Below are positions 1 through 13,600 of a DNA stretch of 64,000 nucleotides, piece by piece. Made by a program: the position numbers and the translations under genes. Within the stretch, counting starts at the first letter, position 1. Each line of letters begins with the position of its first letter. The DNA comes from Oreocharis arfaki. Lineage: Eukaryota; Chordata; Aves; Passeriformes; Paramythiidae. Below the pieces are notes generated by a model. The model did no database searches. It was not told the DNA's origin and saw nothing but the letters and a program-made list of their open reading frames with translations. Where the stretch lies: the NCBI GenBank assembly GCA_013398015.1, contig VZRR01010414.1, positions 186,001 through 250,000 on the forward strand, read 5' to 3'.

Positions 1-3000
1 GTTCTTTTAACACAAATACATATCACACTCCCTCTAATGATGCTGTGTAAAGCTGATGCATTTCCTCCTTCCTTTCTTTCTGGACTGCAGTCAGGTCCAG
101 TCAATCTCATGAAACTGAAAGAGAATGCATCTCTCATTTGCCTTGAGCCACAGTGCATGATACGAGCTTTCAGTTCATCTGAACAAACTAAGATACACTG
201 GAAAGAAGAATGTGCAAATAGCGGCCAAAGGAGCCATTGTGTCTGGCCTCACTTGGAATCTTCTTTCCCTTCTTACCCATTCCAGTGAACTTTCTTCAAG
301 CATCTCATGCGTTACTGACATTCAAAAATAGATCAGACATCAGAGAAAGCCAGAAGGCATTTGACCAACTGACTGGCTCTCTTTTGATGAGAAAATTTTT
401 TCTAGGGAGGAACTCAGCTTTTGCTGATAGCCTTTATTCTCCCAGGAGCCTTCCAGAACCAGTCCTCACACAGGAGTTACAAGAAGCAACTTTAATAGGC
501 ATTCCTGGATGGAATAACCTGCCTTATTTCCTTATCAGAGAAATATTTTTTAAATTACATTTATAAAAATGTAACTTCACTGCCCCCCTTTAAGCCAAGT
601 ATGTAACAGAAATTCAACAAAATGCTATATAGATTTGTAAACAACGGCTTCTTGCTCTCCCATTCACACTGTGTTCACAAATTGCTTCCACTTCAAAAAT
701 GCTGGCAGTGCTTCATGATCTGTGAGAAGTCCAGAGACATCTCTGCAGCACTGGGACAGTAACACTTACCTGATGTACTGTTCTGCTTTCCTGAAGCTCC
801 ATGGTGGTAGATCTGACTACAGGCAGTGTTTTCTTCATCTTTTCATTTTGCTGCAAAACTTTATTGCTAGTTTTCCCTGAAGTGGAAGAACAACCAGTTT
901 ATACAGGAAGGGGCTAAAGAGAAATCTGAAGTTATCTCAACTAGCTGTTTCCAAGGGAGCTTAATTTTTCTGTGGTTTGGTTCCCTCCAGCAGTGTTCAT
1001 TGCCTTACTATCAACATCACACCACCTCTCCCTAAAGCACATGCTTACAGTACTTTGGTACAACAAAGGCCTGTTCCCAAAGGACCCTGAAGCACTTGGC
1101 AATAAATTGGACTTCTGAAATACCATTTTTTCTAAATGATAACAACTCAAACCTAAGAACATAAACCTCTGTAGAGAAGCAATCTAACAGTGACAGCAAT
1201 TTGACCGGGAACTTCTATTTGACAGATATTTTGCACTGGCTAAAAAACCGAGAGCTTCCCTGCAGCAGAGACTCCCTCATTTTTTACTTTACTTTCTTTT
1301 CAACTTCTTTTTCCATTTAAACTATTTCTAATTCTGCACTGAAGGTACAGATTTCATTTGTATTTCATGCTGCTCAGCTACCTGGTCTTTCACTAGAGGA
1401 CAGAGGGTGTTTTGCTTTATCTTGTAGGAATCTAAACAGTACTAAACTCTATCTCTGCCAAAACAAACAAGGTCTTGCAAACATTCCCAAATATGAGTAT
1501 GTTCTTGTGATTTGTGCCTATGAGTACCCACTTTGCAATTATGCTAAGTGATTAAACCATTGGTGGAATGTGGATTTTAAGAATGCATCTTCATCCAAAA
1601 GACAGATCTTGGTTGCTTTAACAGTAAACCAAGAAATACTTATCAGCTCTTGTGAAACTGCATCTATTTGAATTTGAAATACTTCCCTAGCTAAGGAAAG
1701 CAGTTTTTCCCACTGATGTACTGTCAGGCTAATTTGAAGCCTAGTTCTATGTGGGCTCAATTTAATATTAAGGCATGTTTTAAAGTTTAAGCAGCTGCAT
1801 AATCCCCAAGAAGGTTACTGCACAACCTGTTCTTGGCACCATCTCACTGAGTCCTATTACATTTCCTTTGTGGGATCTGCTACCATTGGGGCAAGTTCAA
1901 AATGTGAAGGTGCAGTCCATTTAACTTCAAAAGAAAACTAATACTCATGAGGAAAAATGTAATCAGCTTTGACAAACTCCAATCAAGCAAGCTGTAATTA
2001 AAAAGTATCTCTGCAGATCTGATGAACTACATCAACATCTATTAACTTCCTTATCTTGCTTCCCTTCCTCCTCAACAGTAGATTATATTCTTCACTTTCT
2101 TGCATAATAGAGTAACAACCTGTGCCATCCCAGTTGTCTTCACCATAGAATTAACATCTGCATAATCAAACAATATCAACTAAAAAGTAGAGGGGTAGGA
2201 AGATAAAGGTATTTCTATAATGCCTTTGATTGAAAGGAGTTCAAACATAATAGAGCCAGCAAATTCAAGCCAACACTGCATAATACATTGCTAATATGTG
2301 AACTTCATTCAGATTCCCATCCATTGTAAATTTATGTTTCTAAGAGGAGATCCTGACATTGTTACTATGATATTACTCATATAACTCTTACAGACAATAG
2401 AGAGAAAACTAAGGCATCTGGGAATGTCTTTTACTGAAATTAAGCAATCATTCTGTAATTTCTGAATGCTTGCAATGAACTATTATGAACAATCGTTATT
2501 TGCTAGTGCAGTGAGTAGGTCATTTCCACTGATTCACATTCAAGCACTTGGTCCATGACTTGTCTATTATTTGCTAACAGATGAGTGTTAATTTGTGCAG
2601 TAAGTTTGATTCAGATTGACTCAATCATGCTGCATTTCAGGAGGTAAAATAATTATTCTGTAATTCTACTCTGGAATATGAAGAAAATAAAATAATCCCT
2701 CTAAGTTCAGTCCATCACAAAGTGTCCACATGAAGTTAGAAAACAATAGCATTCATGTCTGGTGTGTATGACCTACATGCACCCCCACCATGAGTGCTTC
2801 AATCCAACTCTTCACTACCTTCAGGTGTACCTGTCTTGGTCCTGAGCCAGTCAGGCCACAGTGTGGGATTTGGCTGCTCACAACCTGACACATGCCAATT
2901 CTGAGGAGCTGTGATGAAATTTTAGCATTTAGGTTCCTCCTTTGTGCAATTCACCAGCACACAGCACTCCGTGGGGGTGCAGCCAAACTGCTCAGGAGAT

Positions 3001-4680
3001 GTTTCAGCACACAAGTTCAGTATTGCTTAGTTTGACCTGGAATAAGTTCACCCGATCTTTTTACCACCAAGATATCAAACGCAGCGAGCTTCCTTGCATG
3101 CAGCTGGCAGTCCAGAGTGCCCCCACTGACACTGTCTGGATGCACAAGTCCACCCTGACCCCACACCTCTCCCCATCCCCACAGCAGCACTCCCCCCAAA
3201 AAACACTCTATCACTCATTGGCACCAGGAAAGTAACCAGAGTGCCAGCACAGCTTTGACAGAAGCATCTTCTTTGCTAAACAGGCCATTCATATTCTGCA
3301 AGAAGTTGTCACACAAAGTTTTCTTTCTGCAAATGTTGGGATGTTCACAAAAGCTGTCTAGCGCAGTTCAGAGTAGGAAAGTTTGACTTGGTGTGTGGTT
3401 TTGCCTCTGCTTAAACGAAAGAAAACACAGCTCAGTATCATGTATTTAATAAGTTTTTCATGCCACAAGAGCAAACAAATGTCAGCTGATCTGATGATAA
3501 AACTTCAGCATCTGTGTGGGGGTTTTTAGCAGGGTGATTAAGCTTAATTAATATAGAAATTATAAGTTATTCAGAGCTGATTGGTTTTGTTCTTGGACAG
3601 TGCACAGGAATTTAGACTTGTTAATAAGAGATATCTTTAAAGAAGTCAAGCAGAAACTTCCTAATTTTCAACTGTTTGACAGCATATATAATTGTGGCTT
3701 TAATTAGCCCCAAACAAATAATGACTTGATTCTTTCTGTATCACACTATTTGAAAAAGAAACTTTCATTGAAATGGAGGGGGAAAAGGAAAGAAAAATAA
3801 TACAATCACCACCAATCGTTACAAACAACTATATTGTTGAGCAAGTTTCTCAAGTTCTCTAAAGTGAATTTGTTGTTTCCTCTAGGAAATGATGGATCAG
3901 CTGTCCTGTCTCATTTACAAAAGCATGAATCACTTCCTCTTCTGTACATAACATCACTGTTTTAGGTGTAACTGCTGAAGTGTTCACACTCCTGAGTGTC
4001 CTAGAATGTCTGCTGGGTTCTGCTTGTTGGGACAAGTTTCATGTAGGCACACAAAGTATCAAACCACATCAGGTTGACCAAAAGAAGTTCAGCCAATTTC
4101 TTTTTAAGTCTACTGTCTCCTTACAGGTACTAATTTTTAAATTAGTTTGGCAAATTTGGCACTTAATGTCTCCTTGTAATTTTTGTAATTCATAATGCTA
4201 CCCACCTTCCCCCATGGCCTGCAGGGTTATCTGTATAGAAAAATACAAGCTGCAAGACTGATCTGGACATATTTTCAATAGCTGCCATACTTGTTCAATG
4301 GAATAGGCTTGATATTATAAATTTGATTTGACTATGGGCAAATTTTAAGAAAACCAGCACTGACAAACCTGAGCATTGGCATGGTAAGATTCAGCTGGAG
4401 TTACAGCTTCTCCCTGTGTCAACTCAGTATTAATACAGAAGCACAGAGTTACTTTTGGAATTACTGTTGGTCACAGAAACTGAACTGCTAAGGGCTTGGC
4501 CACTCACTGGTTCTTCCCAGCTGAGGAAAAGCAGTGCTACAAACCAAGCATTCAGAAAAGGGAAATCACTAGTCACATCTCTCACTTCTCTTACTCTTCC
4601 AAGCCAAAGAAGTTCAAGACACTAAAAACTCCCAAGAGTTGAGTGTTACTGCATTTTTTTCCTGTTTTTATGCCAGAAAG
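1..4680. other. Non-coding AT-rich DNA, no gene seen
   Basis: All open frames here are under about 110 codons and overlap on both strands without recognisable domains. A segment near 3,520-3,740 is rich in TAAT-type homeodomain core motifs and looks like unique sequence rather than a repeat. A slightly GC-richer patch lies at about 2,760-3,240. I recognise no transposon, RNA gene or exon. Confidence 0.6.
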
Positions 4681-4684
4681 TGTT

Positions 4685-4720
4685 AAAAAACACACAAACA
4701 AACAAACAAAAACAAAACCA
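4685..4720. repeat. AAAC-rich simple repeat
   Basis: A short run of CA and AAAC units on the plus strand. Such A-rich simple tracts are ordinary in vertebrate non-coding DNA and can be decayed retroposon tails. No transposon body is recognisable next to it. Confidence 0.7.
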
Positions 4721-5764
4721 CCAAACCATGCACACACAAGAAAACAAAAAATACAAGTTGACAACAAAAATACTACACGTGCACTTCAGTCCTTATATTC
4801 TGCTATCACCTAAAATCTTCAGTCATTAAGGGGAAAAAAAACCCAAAATCCTCCCTTATAGGATAAGTGAAATTTTAAATCTGCAGTAGCAATAGGAGAG
4901 GAGCCACAGGGCTGCAGCTGCTGGGTCCCCCTGACACTGCAGGGTCTCAAGGGCTTCCTGGCAGCTCATGACTCAGCTGTGCCTTGCAACAGGACAATCT
5001 ATACATTAAAGCAGGACACTGAAAAAGAACAAGGCAGTGAGCAACACAAGCCCTCAACACAAGCAAAACAGAGGTTGTTTAGCACACTTGCCATTATTTA
5101 CCCAAAGTGAAAATAAAATTATTTTTATCACAGGCTACTCTGATGAGCATCCATAAAAGCATAAAATCCATGCCTGCAGGTGAAGCAAGCCCTAGACTTA
5201 CCCAAAGAATTGCCCCTTGAAAATAACTTAGCCAGCCCAAGCCGAGACAATCTCCTGGATTTTGCTGGAGATGGGAAGCTGTGTTACACAAACTCAGCCC
5301 ATGTTTCTACACAAACTGAGCTGATTGTGGTGCAGGAAGCAACCCCCAAGTATTATTTCTACCAAATTTCAAAAAACTTTCCTCTCACTTCCTATTAGTC
5401 AAAAACCGATTCCCTCACCCAAGTCTTCTCATTTGTATTATCCTTACAAGTCTATGAAGCCAGCTAAAACCAATTCATTTATAATAATTTTTTCATTTTC
5501 AATTTAAGCTAATACTTGCTCTGTCTCTTTCTAATATTCCCCAAATTCTATTAAATGCATAAAACCATAATATCATTTTTGTTCTTATGAAATACTGACA
5601 TTTCCTATATTTACTGACCTAGTCCAAAGTTTACTGACATAAGTGAAAATATACATTTCTTTGTCTGAGGCTTTTACTTCAGAATTGCAGAGTAAAGTGC
5701 TGTCAGCAATTATACCTACTCAGCTCTGAGGAAAAAAAAAGGAGAATGTGGCCCTTGTTCCTAC
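4721..5764. other. Non-coding DNA, nothing recognised
   Basis: Contains a modestly GC-richer stretch at about 4,890-5,060 inside otherwise AT-rich sequence. Short frames on both strands show no domain. Nothing else stands out. Confidence 0.55.
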
Positions 5765-5830
5765 ATTTAAAATATTTATATTGGCCATTTAAATATTTAT
5801 ATATTTGTCACTTTAAAATATTTATATAAC
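5765..5830. repeat. AT-rich imperfect tandem repeat, about 3 copies
   Basis: The core TTTAAA(A)TATTTATAT recurs three times with a spacing of about 22-24 bp, beginning near 5,766, 5,787 and 5,811. A shorter motif, TATATTGGCCA-like, occurs after the first copy and again near 5,849-5,859. This is an AT-rich minisatellite-like tract with no coding content. Confidence 0.6.
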
Positions 5831-7189
5831 TATCTATTCAGCACTTCATATATTGGCCAGTGAACTTATATAATGCAAATAAATTATGTATTAAATATTT
5901 ACTATAGGTTAATATTTTATGAAATTTACTGTACACACAGTAGGAACAAAACTGGCAAGGGATGAGGAACTCTAGAGATTACTTTTGCACTTTCAGCACA
6001 AAAGAACAAGGATCACTTACTTCTGCACTGCTTTTAACAGAGTTTATAGGTTTGCTAAGAAAGCACCTCTGTTTAGAAATTATGTAATCCAACATGGGAT
6101 AATTCATCCTCTGGCAAAATTCCACCAAGGTTTGTGGAATTAGTCACAAATAAAGTTGATCCTGCAATTTATAAGCTAGGACATCAAAGAAGGAATTGAA
6201 AAAGGTTGGATATTTTGAAATACTTATGATCAAAACTCCTAAAACTGCTTTTGACTCCCGTGCCCTCAGTATGGGTTTCTAACAGGGTATTCAAAGAGAA
6301 AAGCAAAATATTTCCACTATCCTGCATTTAAGCATGGACAGAACTTCTCAACACCACAAAACCCAGTACTGAAAAACAAACAACATCCTCCCTTATAGCC
6401 CTGAAAGCTTTTCTCATCCCGTAACTGAACTCCAGTTTTAACCATCAGGCCACAACTTGTAACCATGCCAAATTCGAAACAGTAACAGTCCATCTGAATC
6501 TTCTAAAAGACATGGTGTGAAATAAGAAAGAAAATAAACCAAAGCAACTCTCCCGAGGATCTGTTCTCTGTGCTCTGGGACACAGAGGGAAAACTCCAGG
6601 ATCTCAGGAGCAACCCCAGCTAACCATGAAGGCACTCTACTGCTGGCATAGTCTGTGTCCAAATAAGACTCTCTCAGCAAAAACATATAAGAAATTAATA
6701 TTAAAAGGATATTGCAGTACCAATACACCTCTCATTTACATTTTTATGACAAGCTGATATATTGGCAGTAGGTTAATACCAAAGGGTTACATGAGTAGAA
6801 GAGTCCTTACGGCGTTGAAATTTCCTCAGAGCTTTTTAATTCTGATTAACAGTCATAATAAACTCTAAATATACTCACAACCTTCAAGCATTAAACTTTA
6901 TTAATCTACATAACATGCCAATTAAGCGAATATACTTCGATTCTGTCTGCTCTGAAAAATGTTTTAATTTAACTGACAAATACAAAAGCAAACCAACAAG
7001 CAAATCTCCTTGCTCAGTTTTTGAGCAATTGACCTTATTTTGCTGCAGTCTAATAAGTTAACTTCCCAGTGGGAAGCACATATTTGAGGAACTAGGAATG
7101 GGTTTGCTGCTAACAACCAGCAAGATTCCTGTCCTTGCACCAATCATATAAGAGAGCCACAGGAGTCAGATTTGCTCCAAAGGTAGGAT
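5831..7189. other. Non-coding AT-rich DNA
   Basis: Strongly AT-rich, with many stops in all frames. The 96-codon minus-strand frame at 6,438-6,728 has no recognisable domain. No repeat family was recognised. Confidence 0.55.
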
Positions 7190-8060
7190 TTGTTCCCTCA
7201 CCCAGGTGAAGTTCCTGCCATACCCCAGGCACTCTCCTCGGTCCCTTCCTCACTTTCCATGCTGCTCCACCAGCCCCATCTCCTCTGCCTTCCCTATATT
7301 TTCTGGTGCATCACACCACAGCATTGCCTTGTGCTGCTCTTGTGGGTCACTATGACCTGTTACCTCCTTCAGCTCCACTCTCAAGGAAACTTCCCTGTCC
7401 CAGCACGCAGGAGCCACTGGCACTCACACTTGCACCACCTGAGCTGGGACCGAGGCCACCCCACAACTCAGTCACACAAGGTTTCCTTATGGGCTCAACC
7501 CCTGGCTTCCCACAGCAGAGCCTCAGTCATAGAGATCCTTAAAATAAATTAATCTCCGTGCAACAACTAAATAATAAAATAACAGCTCAAACTAGTGCCT
7601 CCAAGTAGGGACTCCAAGAAAAGGGCTCCCTGGGCTTCATCTGCTCACAGTCTAAGGGAGGGAAAGTCTGGAGTTCCTGCCGTGTCTCCGAGTGTCACTC
7701 ACCTGGCTGAGACACAGGTGCCCTCTGTTATCCTCTCGTCTCAGCCCCCAGCCGCGCCACTTGCCCTGAACGGATTCCCCCAGACCAGCACAGCCCAGCA
7801 GCCTCCCAGCAGCAGGTCAGCAACCTCCACTGCAGTTCATTACCACGGCACACACAGCCTGATTCTGACACCGGGAATTGAAGCCTCAGCGGGCTGGGTG
7901 CTGTGTGTTATAGCACAGGGAGCTCACTGCATCTTACCGAGGGATGTCAAGAGGGGTCTCTGCCTTGAGAGAGCTGGCCTCAGTGGCCCTTGTCTAAATT
8001 CAAATAAGGAACTAACAGGACACCCAGAGCTCTCAGACTTACAGAATCATTTATTTTGAT
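7190..8060. other. GC-richer patch, no gene assigned
   Basis: Visibly higher C and G content than its surroundings, with open frames of 120 and 154 codons on the plus strand (7,190-7,552 and 7,595-8,059). Their translations are rich in Ser, Pro, Leu and His, as expected of C-rich non-coding DNA read in frame, and show no motif I recognise. CpG is scattered but not island-dense. A decayed repeat or a non-coding exon is possible. I see no evidence for a protein. Confidence 0.45.
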
Positions 8061-10435
8061 GGATGGCTGTTATTATACCTGTCTGTGTTTAATTGTTTTC
8101 TCCTCCAGTTACCTATAGGCCAATTAGGAAACCAGAAGCTTCCTGCTTCTTTCTTTCATATGAATGGCATCATTTTGATTACAGAACAAGGAAGAAAAAA
8201 GCTTCTTCCAAAACCATCCTTCCTGCTGCAACTGCCTCTACAGAAATAATTGCAAACTACTCAAAAATGCACTCCTCTCCCCTCAGGTGAGGTGGCATGC
8301 TGTTTCACAGGTGGGTATTTGCTTTAGGTGTGTGCAAGTGTGCCAGCCTAACATTTTCAAACACTTTAGGAAGTACAGCTCTGCCCAGGAGCAGTTGTGG
8401 TGTCATGGCCAAGGCACTTCTGAAGCAGCTCTTCCAGATGAAATAATGTTTCACAAAAATCTCCCCAATATATTTTCCAAGCAATTCTTTCACTGCAAAA
8501 TGTCATGTTTTGGATACAATTTTTATTTTGCATGGAGTACGCTATTCATTAATCAATAGATTGTGTGGAGGGCTTGATACAGAAGTGAAGTATTAGTTTC
8601 ACCCATCCATTTGAACATCTCTGTATTTTGTACAGCCATGAATGCAGTAAAGCACTGCAAATAATTTAGCTATGTCCTTAATCATGATAAATCAAAGCAA
8701 GGGTAATACCATGTCTCTAATCCCCCACTCACACAGTGACAACTTTCAGGTGATGAGACACTTCTCTAGGGCTCTCACGGAACAAATAGCAGATTACAAT
8801 GCATTTAAAAGTTCATTTTAAAACCTCATTTCAGCATAACTTGGAAAGATTAATTTGTAGTAAAACACACTGATAGTCCCTTGCCATCTGTATCAGACTT
8901 GAAGATTTCAATCCCAAATAGCCCTGTGTATTACAAGTAATTGTCTTTGTCCCCATCCCCAAAGGAAAACACAATCTCAATGCGGAACATCAGTTACCAA
9001 TAAAGTGTCATGCTGCAATATGAGCAATGACAGTAAAATTCTGACAAAAAGAACACAGAAAGATCTGTATAACAGCACCAAAAGCCAGAACCTTAACCTA
9101 GGTACTTAACAAATCATGTTTGAATGCTGTTTTACATAGATAAATAAATACTAAGTCTAGTGAACTCTGGCTGGAGGGAGTTAAGGTACACAGCTACAAT
9201 GGATAAACTGGCACTCAAGAGTTACTTCAGTAATCTCCTTAGACACTGACTTGGGAATTAATGCTGAGACATGAACAAAAGATATCTTCATCTCCACAGA
9301 GTCAGAAAAAAAACATTGCAGAAGTGAGGGGAGAGTTATATTTGCTGACATCCCTCATTTTTCTGCTTTCTCGAGTTCCCTTTTGCACTTGGCAGAATCA
9401 TTAAACAGCATTTTTCAGTGGATCATTCACATGGAGCTTTCAAAGCCTGTGAAAGAGAAGCACTTTGTACAAGACTCAGGACTTAGACAGGGCAGCTGCA
9501 GCCATGGTCCAGGCAGAAGTCCTGAAAAGCTGTCAGACTGCATGCTCAGGATGGCAGCCAGTAGAAATAGATATATAATCAATCATAAAGTCTCTTTCTT
9601 TGACAATTTAGAACACAGAGGAATAGCTCAAGAGGTGTGCAAGGGCACCAGACACCCAAGAGCAGCACATCAGCCTTGTTCCCATTGCCCACTTCACCTG
9701 TGCCCTGCCTCCCGGGAGGCACAGAAAGAAAATCTTTCCAGAAATCAGTACAGATATCACCAAGGAAATATATAGGGAGGGGGAAGCACCCACAGTTAAA
9801 CTCTGCTCGTGCTGCTTAATGGGAGTCTCGTACATGACCCCAAGAAAATGTGAAATGCCACTAAACTTCTTATTCAAAGCAATTTTCTGATTGCCATCCA
9901 TGTGTCAGTCTGCATATATCTCTGACACATCCTTTTTAAGTGTCACACTGACATAACCCCATCATCTGACTCCTTTCTGTGAAATGGAGACAGTACAGGA
10001 ACTCTGAGCACACAGATAAATCAGGCTGCTCAAGTCCCGCACTGGAACCTCCACCCAACAAACCACCTCCAGTTTTTACCTGTACACTTTTAACACAGCC
10101 AGTGAACATCCCTGGAGTTTGTCTTGAAAAGTTATTTATAGGGCAAGGTTTTCTTGCTTTGGAAAAGAAAGGGTTTTAAATTCTATAATAAATCTCCCTA
10201 CTTTCCACTAAAGATTAAGTGTTTGCATCACAAGGGCTTGCCTGCCTATATTCATCCATGCAAACTGCACAATTAGTCACAACCAACTCAAAGATCAGAG
10301 ATGCCACTTAGTTTCATTCATGAAATGGCATTGATATAAACAAGGCCAGTTCTTCCTACTGGTATTACAGACTCCTTTGAAGTGGGAAAACTAAAAGGAA
10401 TGTCAGACCTTTGCTCTTTACTGAATGTCACTTTC
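8061..10435. other. Non-coding DNA, nothing recognised
   Basis: Mixed composition with short overlapping frames on both strands (the longest is about 130 codons at 9,383-9,775) and no domain signal. No repeat family was recognised. Confidence 0.55.
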
Positions 10436-10470
10436 AAAAAACAAAACAAACAAAAAAACCCCCAAACAAC
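10436..10470. repeat. A-rich/AAAC simple repeat
   Basis: An A-rich run with interspersed C (AAAAC and CAAAC units), ending in a CCCCC stretch. No transposon body is visible beside it. Confidence 0.6.
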
Positions 10471-13400
10471 CCAACAGAGGAAAAGCCACTTACCAATTCA
10501 CAGACATGCCTACAATTCTTTTCTTACTCAACTCTTAAAATGCTTAAAAACACATCAACAGTGTCCTCCCAAACCTAGACACAGTTCCTAGGCACAACCA
10601 ATCTTTGACTGATACGCTAAACTCAAGCTGCTTATAAAGTGACTCAGTTCAGGTTAATGGAAAGGAAGATTATATCATATAAACCAAAATATTTTACAGG
10701 GTAGGTGTATGAAATCAATGAGTCACTTAGCTTTTATAGTCAACCTAGTCATAATAGCAGATGCCCTTGTGCTTTTCACATCCCAGGGATCAAAAGTGTG
10801 CACTTCTTAACATTTTTCTCCTTTAATCTCCTAACTCAGCCCTGCCATCCTCGTTTTTCACACTTTGGTTTGCCAGTTACAGTCAGGAGATTAGGAGTGA
10901 TGTCCGTGTCCAAGATCAATATGCCTGTAAGGAGATGGAATTCATATTGATCTTCAGTCATGCAGCACATATGCCTTACTTTCTATAATCCTTCCACTAT
11001 AAACAGAAGAACTGCTCCTGCATGCTGGATTTTTTCCCTTATTGCTGCTCCAGGATTGCTCTTTCCCACTCCTACATCCCATTCTCAGACCGCTCCTAGA
11101 GCACTTTCCAATCTTTGCTCCCAGCCTTTAAAAACTAAAAACTCATGGCAGCAGCAACTGAGTCTAGTGTTTCATGGCAGCAAGTCAGAGTTTTATGATT
11201 GTCCAAAAGATCCAATATGATTAATTAGACCTCCCTAAACCGGAGCAACGACAACAGCTCTTAGTGCAACTCTAGTACCTCTCTTCAGACTGTGTTTCAC
11301 AGCCACACTGGGAGGGCACAAGGCATTGTGGTAAAGAGTTCTGACCAGAGAGTGTCTAATGCAGAGCTTAAAGAATTAATTGGTCATGGAACCATCACAG
11401 TATTTCCAGTAAAATGCTCTATTTTCTGATTTTTTTTTTTTGTTTGTGTCCTACTGCAGGCATTCACTATGGGTGGACACACACAGTGCTGCAAGCACAT
11501 AACCCACAAATATGGTCTGTTTGTCTCACAAAGAGCAGTATCCAAAAACACCATGAGGACTTCAAAAATCTAAAATTAAAAAATTTAAAATCACACTTTG
11601 AAGCAAACCTCTCCAATCTAGCTGCCAGGCTGCCATTCTGAATACCTGGCATAAACCCCCATGCTGTACATGATTGAGATTAGGAACTAGAAATCCGAAC
11701 ATTCAGTGCCCCAACTCCATGAGCCCCAACTGCTGGGTGTTTTTGCTGCTGCTTCTGTGCTCCCCATCAATACTGCAATTCAAAACAAACAAAACACAAA
11801 GAAAATGCACTCTGAATATGAATGCCTTCAGCGTCATTCTGTTGTTGAAGAGGAAAACTTCTCAGAGTTCATATTCCATAGAATGGGAAAGTTATTTTCC
11901 TGCCCACAAAATCTAATGCTATTATGTATTATAATACTTAATCACTACTTTTAGCTGAGCCAAATGTGATGAATACTGAAACAAGTGTATTACCTAATTT
12001 GTTTCATGATGCTTGCAGAAAGGTTTATAAAAATTCATGTCAGGACAAGGATTTAGTGTTCTTCTTATGAACATCTGCAATCACATCCCCTGCAAGAGCT
12101 GACACATCTCCTTACATTGATAGCTTTGCTTCCAATCATTCTGATTTTCAGTCTTTCTGCAGTGTGTAGAACTGACCCACGACAAGGGTTTTCTGCATCA
12201 GATGGAGGATTTCAGTCCAAATTAATGAATGTCTGCCCATTCATTTATAGCACAAAAACACTTTCAGAGTTTCCTCTTCTTGCAGAAATATTAACTCTCT
12301 GCCATCTTGAAAATATTTTTCTCCCTGAAAATCACTCAGTTTAAAAGCAAAGTAAATCTATGCATGCAAACGACAGAAAACAAAATACTCCATATCTCAA
12401 AGCATCTAGATTGAAAACAAAAGATCCTTAAAGATTATGAACTGTGTTAAATCACGCAGGTTCTGCCACCAGTTTGGGAGTAGCTCAAAGCACTACTCTG
12501 ACTCAGCAATGCCAGCCCTCCACCAAGAAGGAATGGTTCAATGTAAGAAATAAAACTAAAATTATACTTCCAGTCTTGCAACAGCCCAGAATTTATACTT
12601 TTCAAAGTATAAATTAAAAATATAATGCTTCCTGATGAATTATATTTATCCTGCAAACATTGAAGAGAACTTCAAGAATACAAAAATCTCCTTCTATGAC
12701 TTACACTAGCTTAAGAAAAAAGAAAGTAAAAACACCCAAAAAAATCTCAAACCAAACTCATTCTCCAGAAAGATATTTAAAAGTGACATTTTTTTTTTCC
12801 TTTTCATAAAGCCAGCATATTATTCTCCTAAACAGATCTCTCTACTGCCACAGGACTGGCAGCATTGAGCCACATGATGCACAGGTGTCTTCCCTCATTG
12901 AAACACATGGCAGAAATACACCACCTCACCAAGATACACGGAAAGAGCAGGGCCAGGCAGAGTCAACAGGCAGAGCCTGCAGCCTCAGGCCTGACAGCGT
13001 CTCTGCCTCTCGCCAACACCAAGAGACAAAAAATGGGAGTTATTATTCCTTATTTTAAAACATCTAATTTTGACGATCCAAAGCTAGCACTTCATTTTGG
13101 TGTTCAAACAATTTTCAGTGAGTACATTGCTCTCTTCTCAGAGTAAAAGTCTAAATATAAAAGAAATCTGTTGTGGGGTATAATAGAGGCGGATCTACCT
13201 CCTCAGCAGAACTGCAACCACTTCAAAAATATGGAGCATTTGCATACGAATATTTTCAATGGAAATGAAGCACCTTTTGAGTGTCTACATATAGCACAGC
13301 AGTACAGATTAATTCATACCACTGTTCATGTGAACTTGTGAAAATGAGAAAGGTTTAACAGAACAGTCTGTTAAAAAGTAGTCCAAGAAGATTCCTGTAA

Positions 13401-13600
13401 AAAATTAAAATAATTATTGGCATAAACAGTGATTCTACTCCTTTGCAAGAAATGCAACAGGATATACTTCTTTCTTAATAATAGTGCACACACCAGCTCC
13501 CTCCACTGACTGAAATAAGAAGAGGTGGCACTGCTGACCTCAGACTTCAGTCACAGGCTGACTTGACTGCACTACAGCAGCTAAAGAACGCACACACAGC
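10471..13600. other. Non-coding DNA, nothing recognised
   Basis: AT-rich with a 12-T run at 11,430-11,441. Short frames only. No exon, RNA gene or transposon was recognised. Confidence 0.55.

Noticed and set aside
7595..8059. 154-codon plus-strand Ser/Pro-rich open frame
   Set aside because: Composition follows from C-rich DNA. No repeat units or domain, and no evidence of splicing or promoter.
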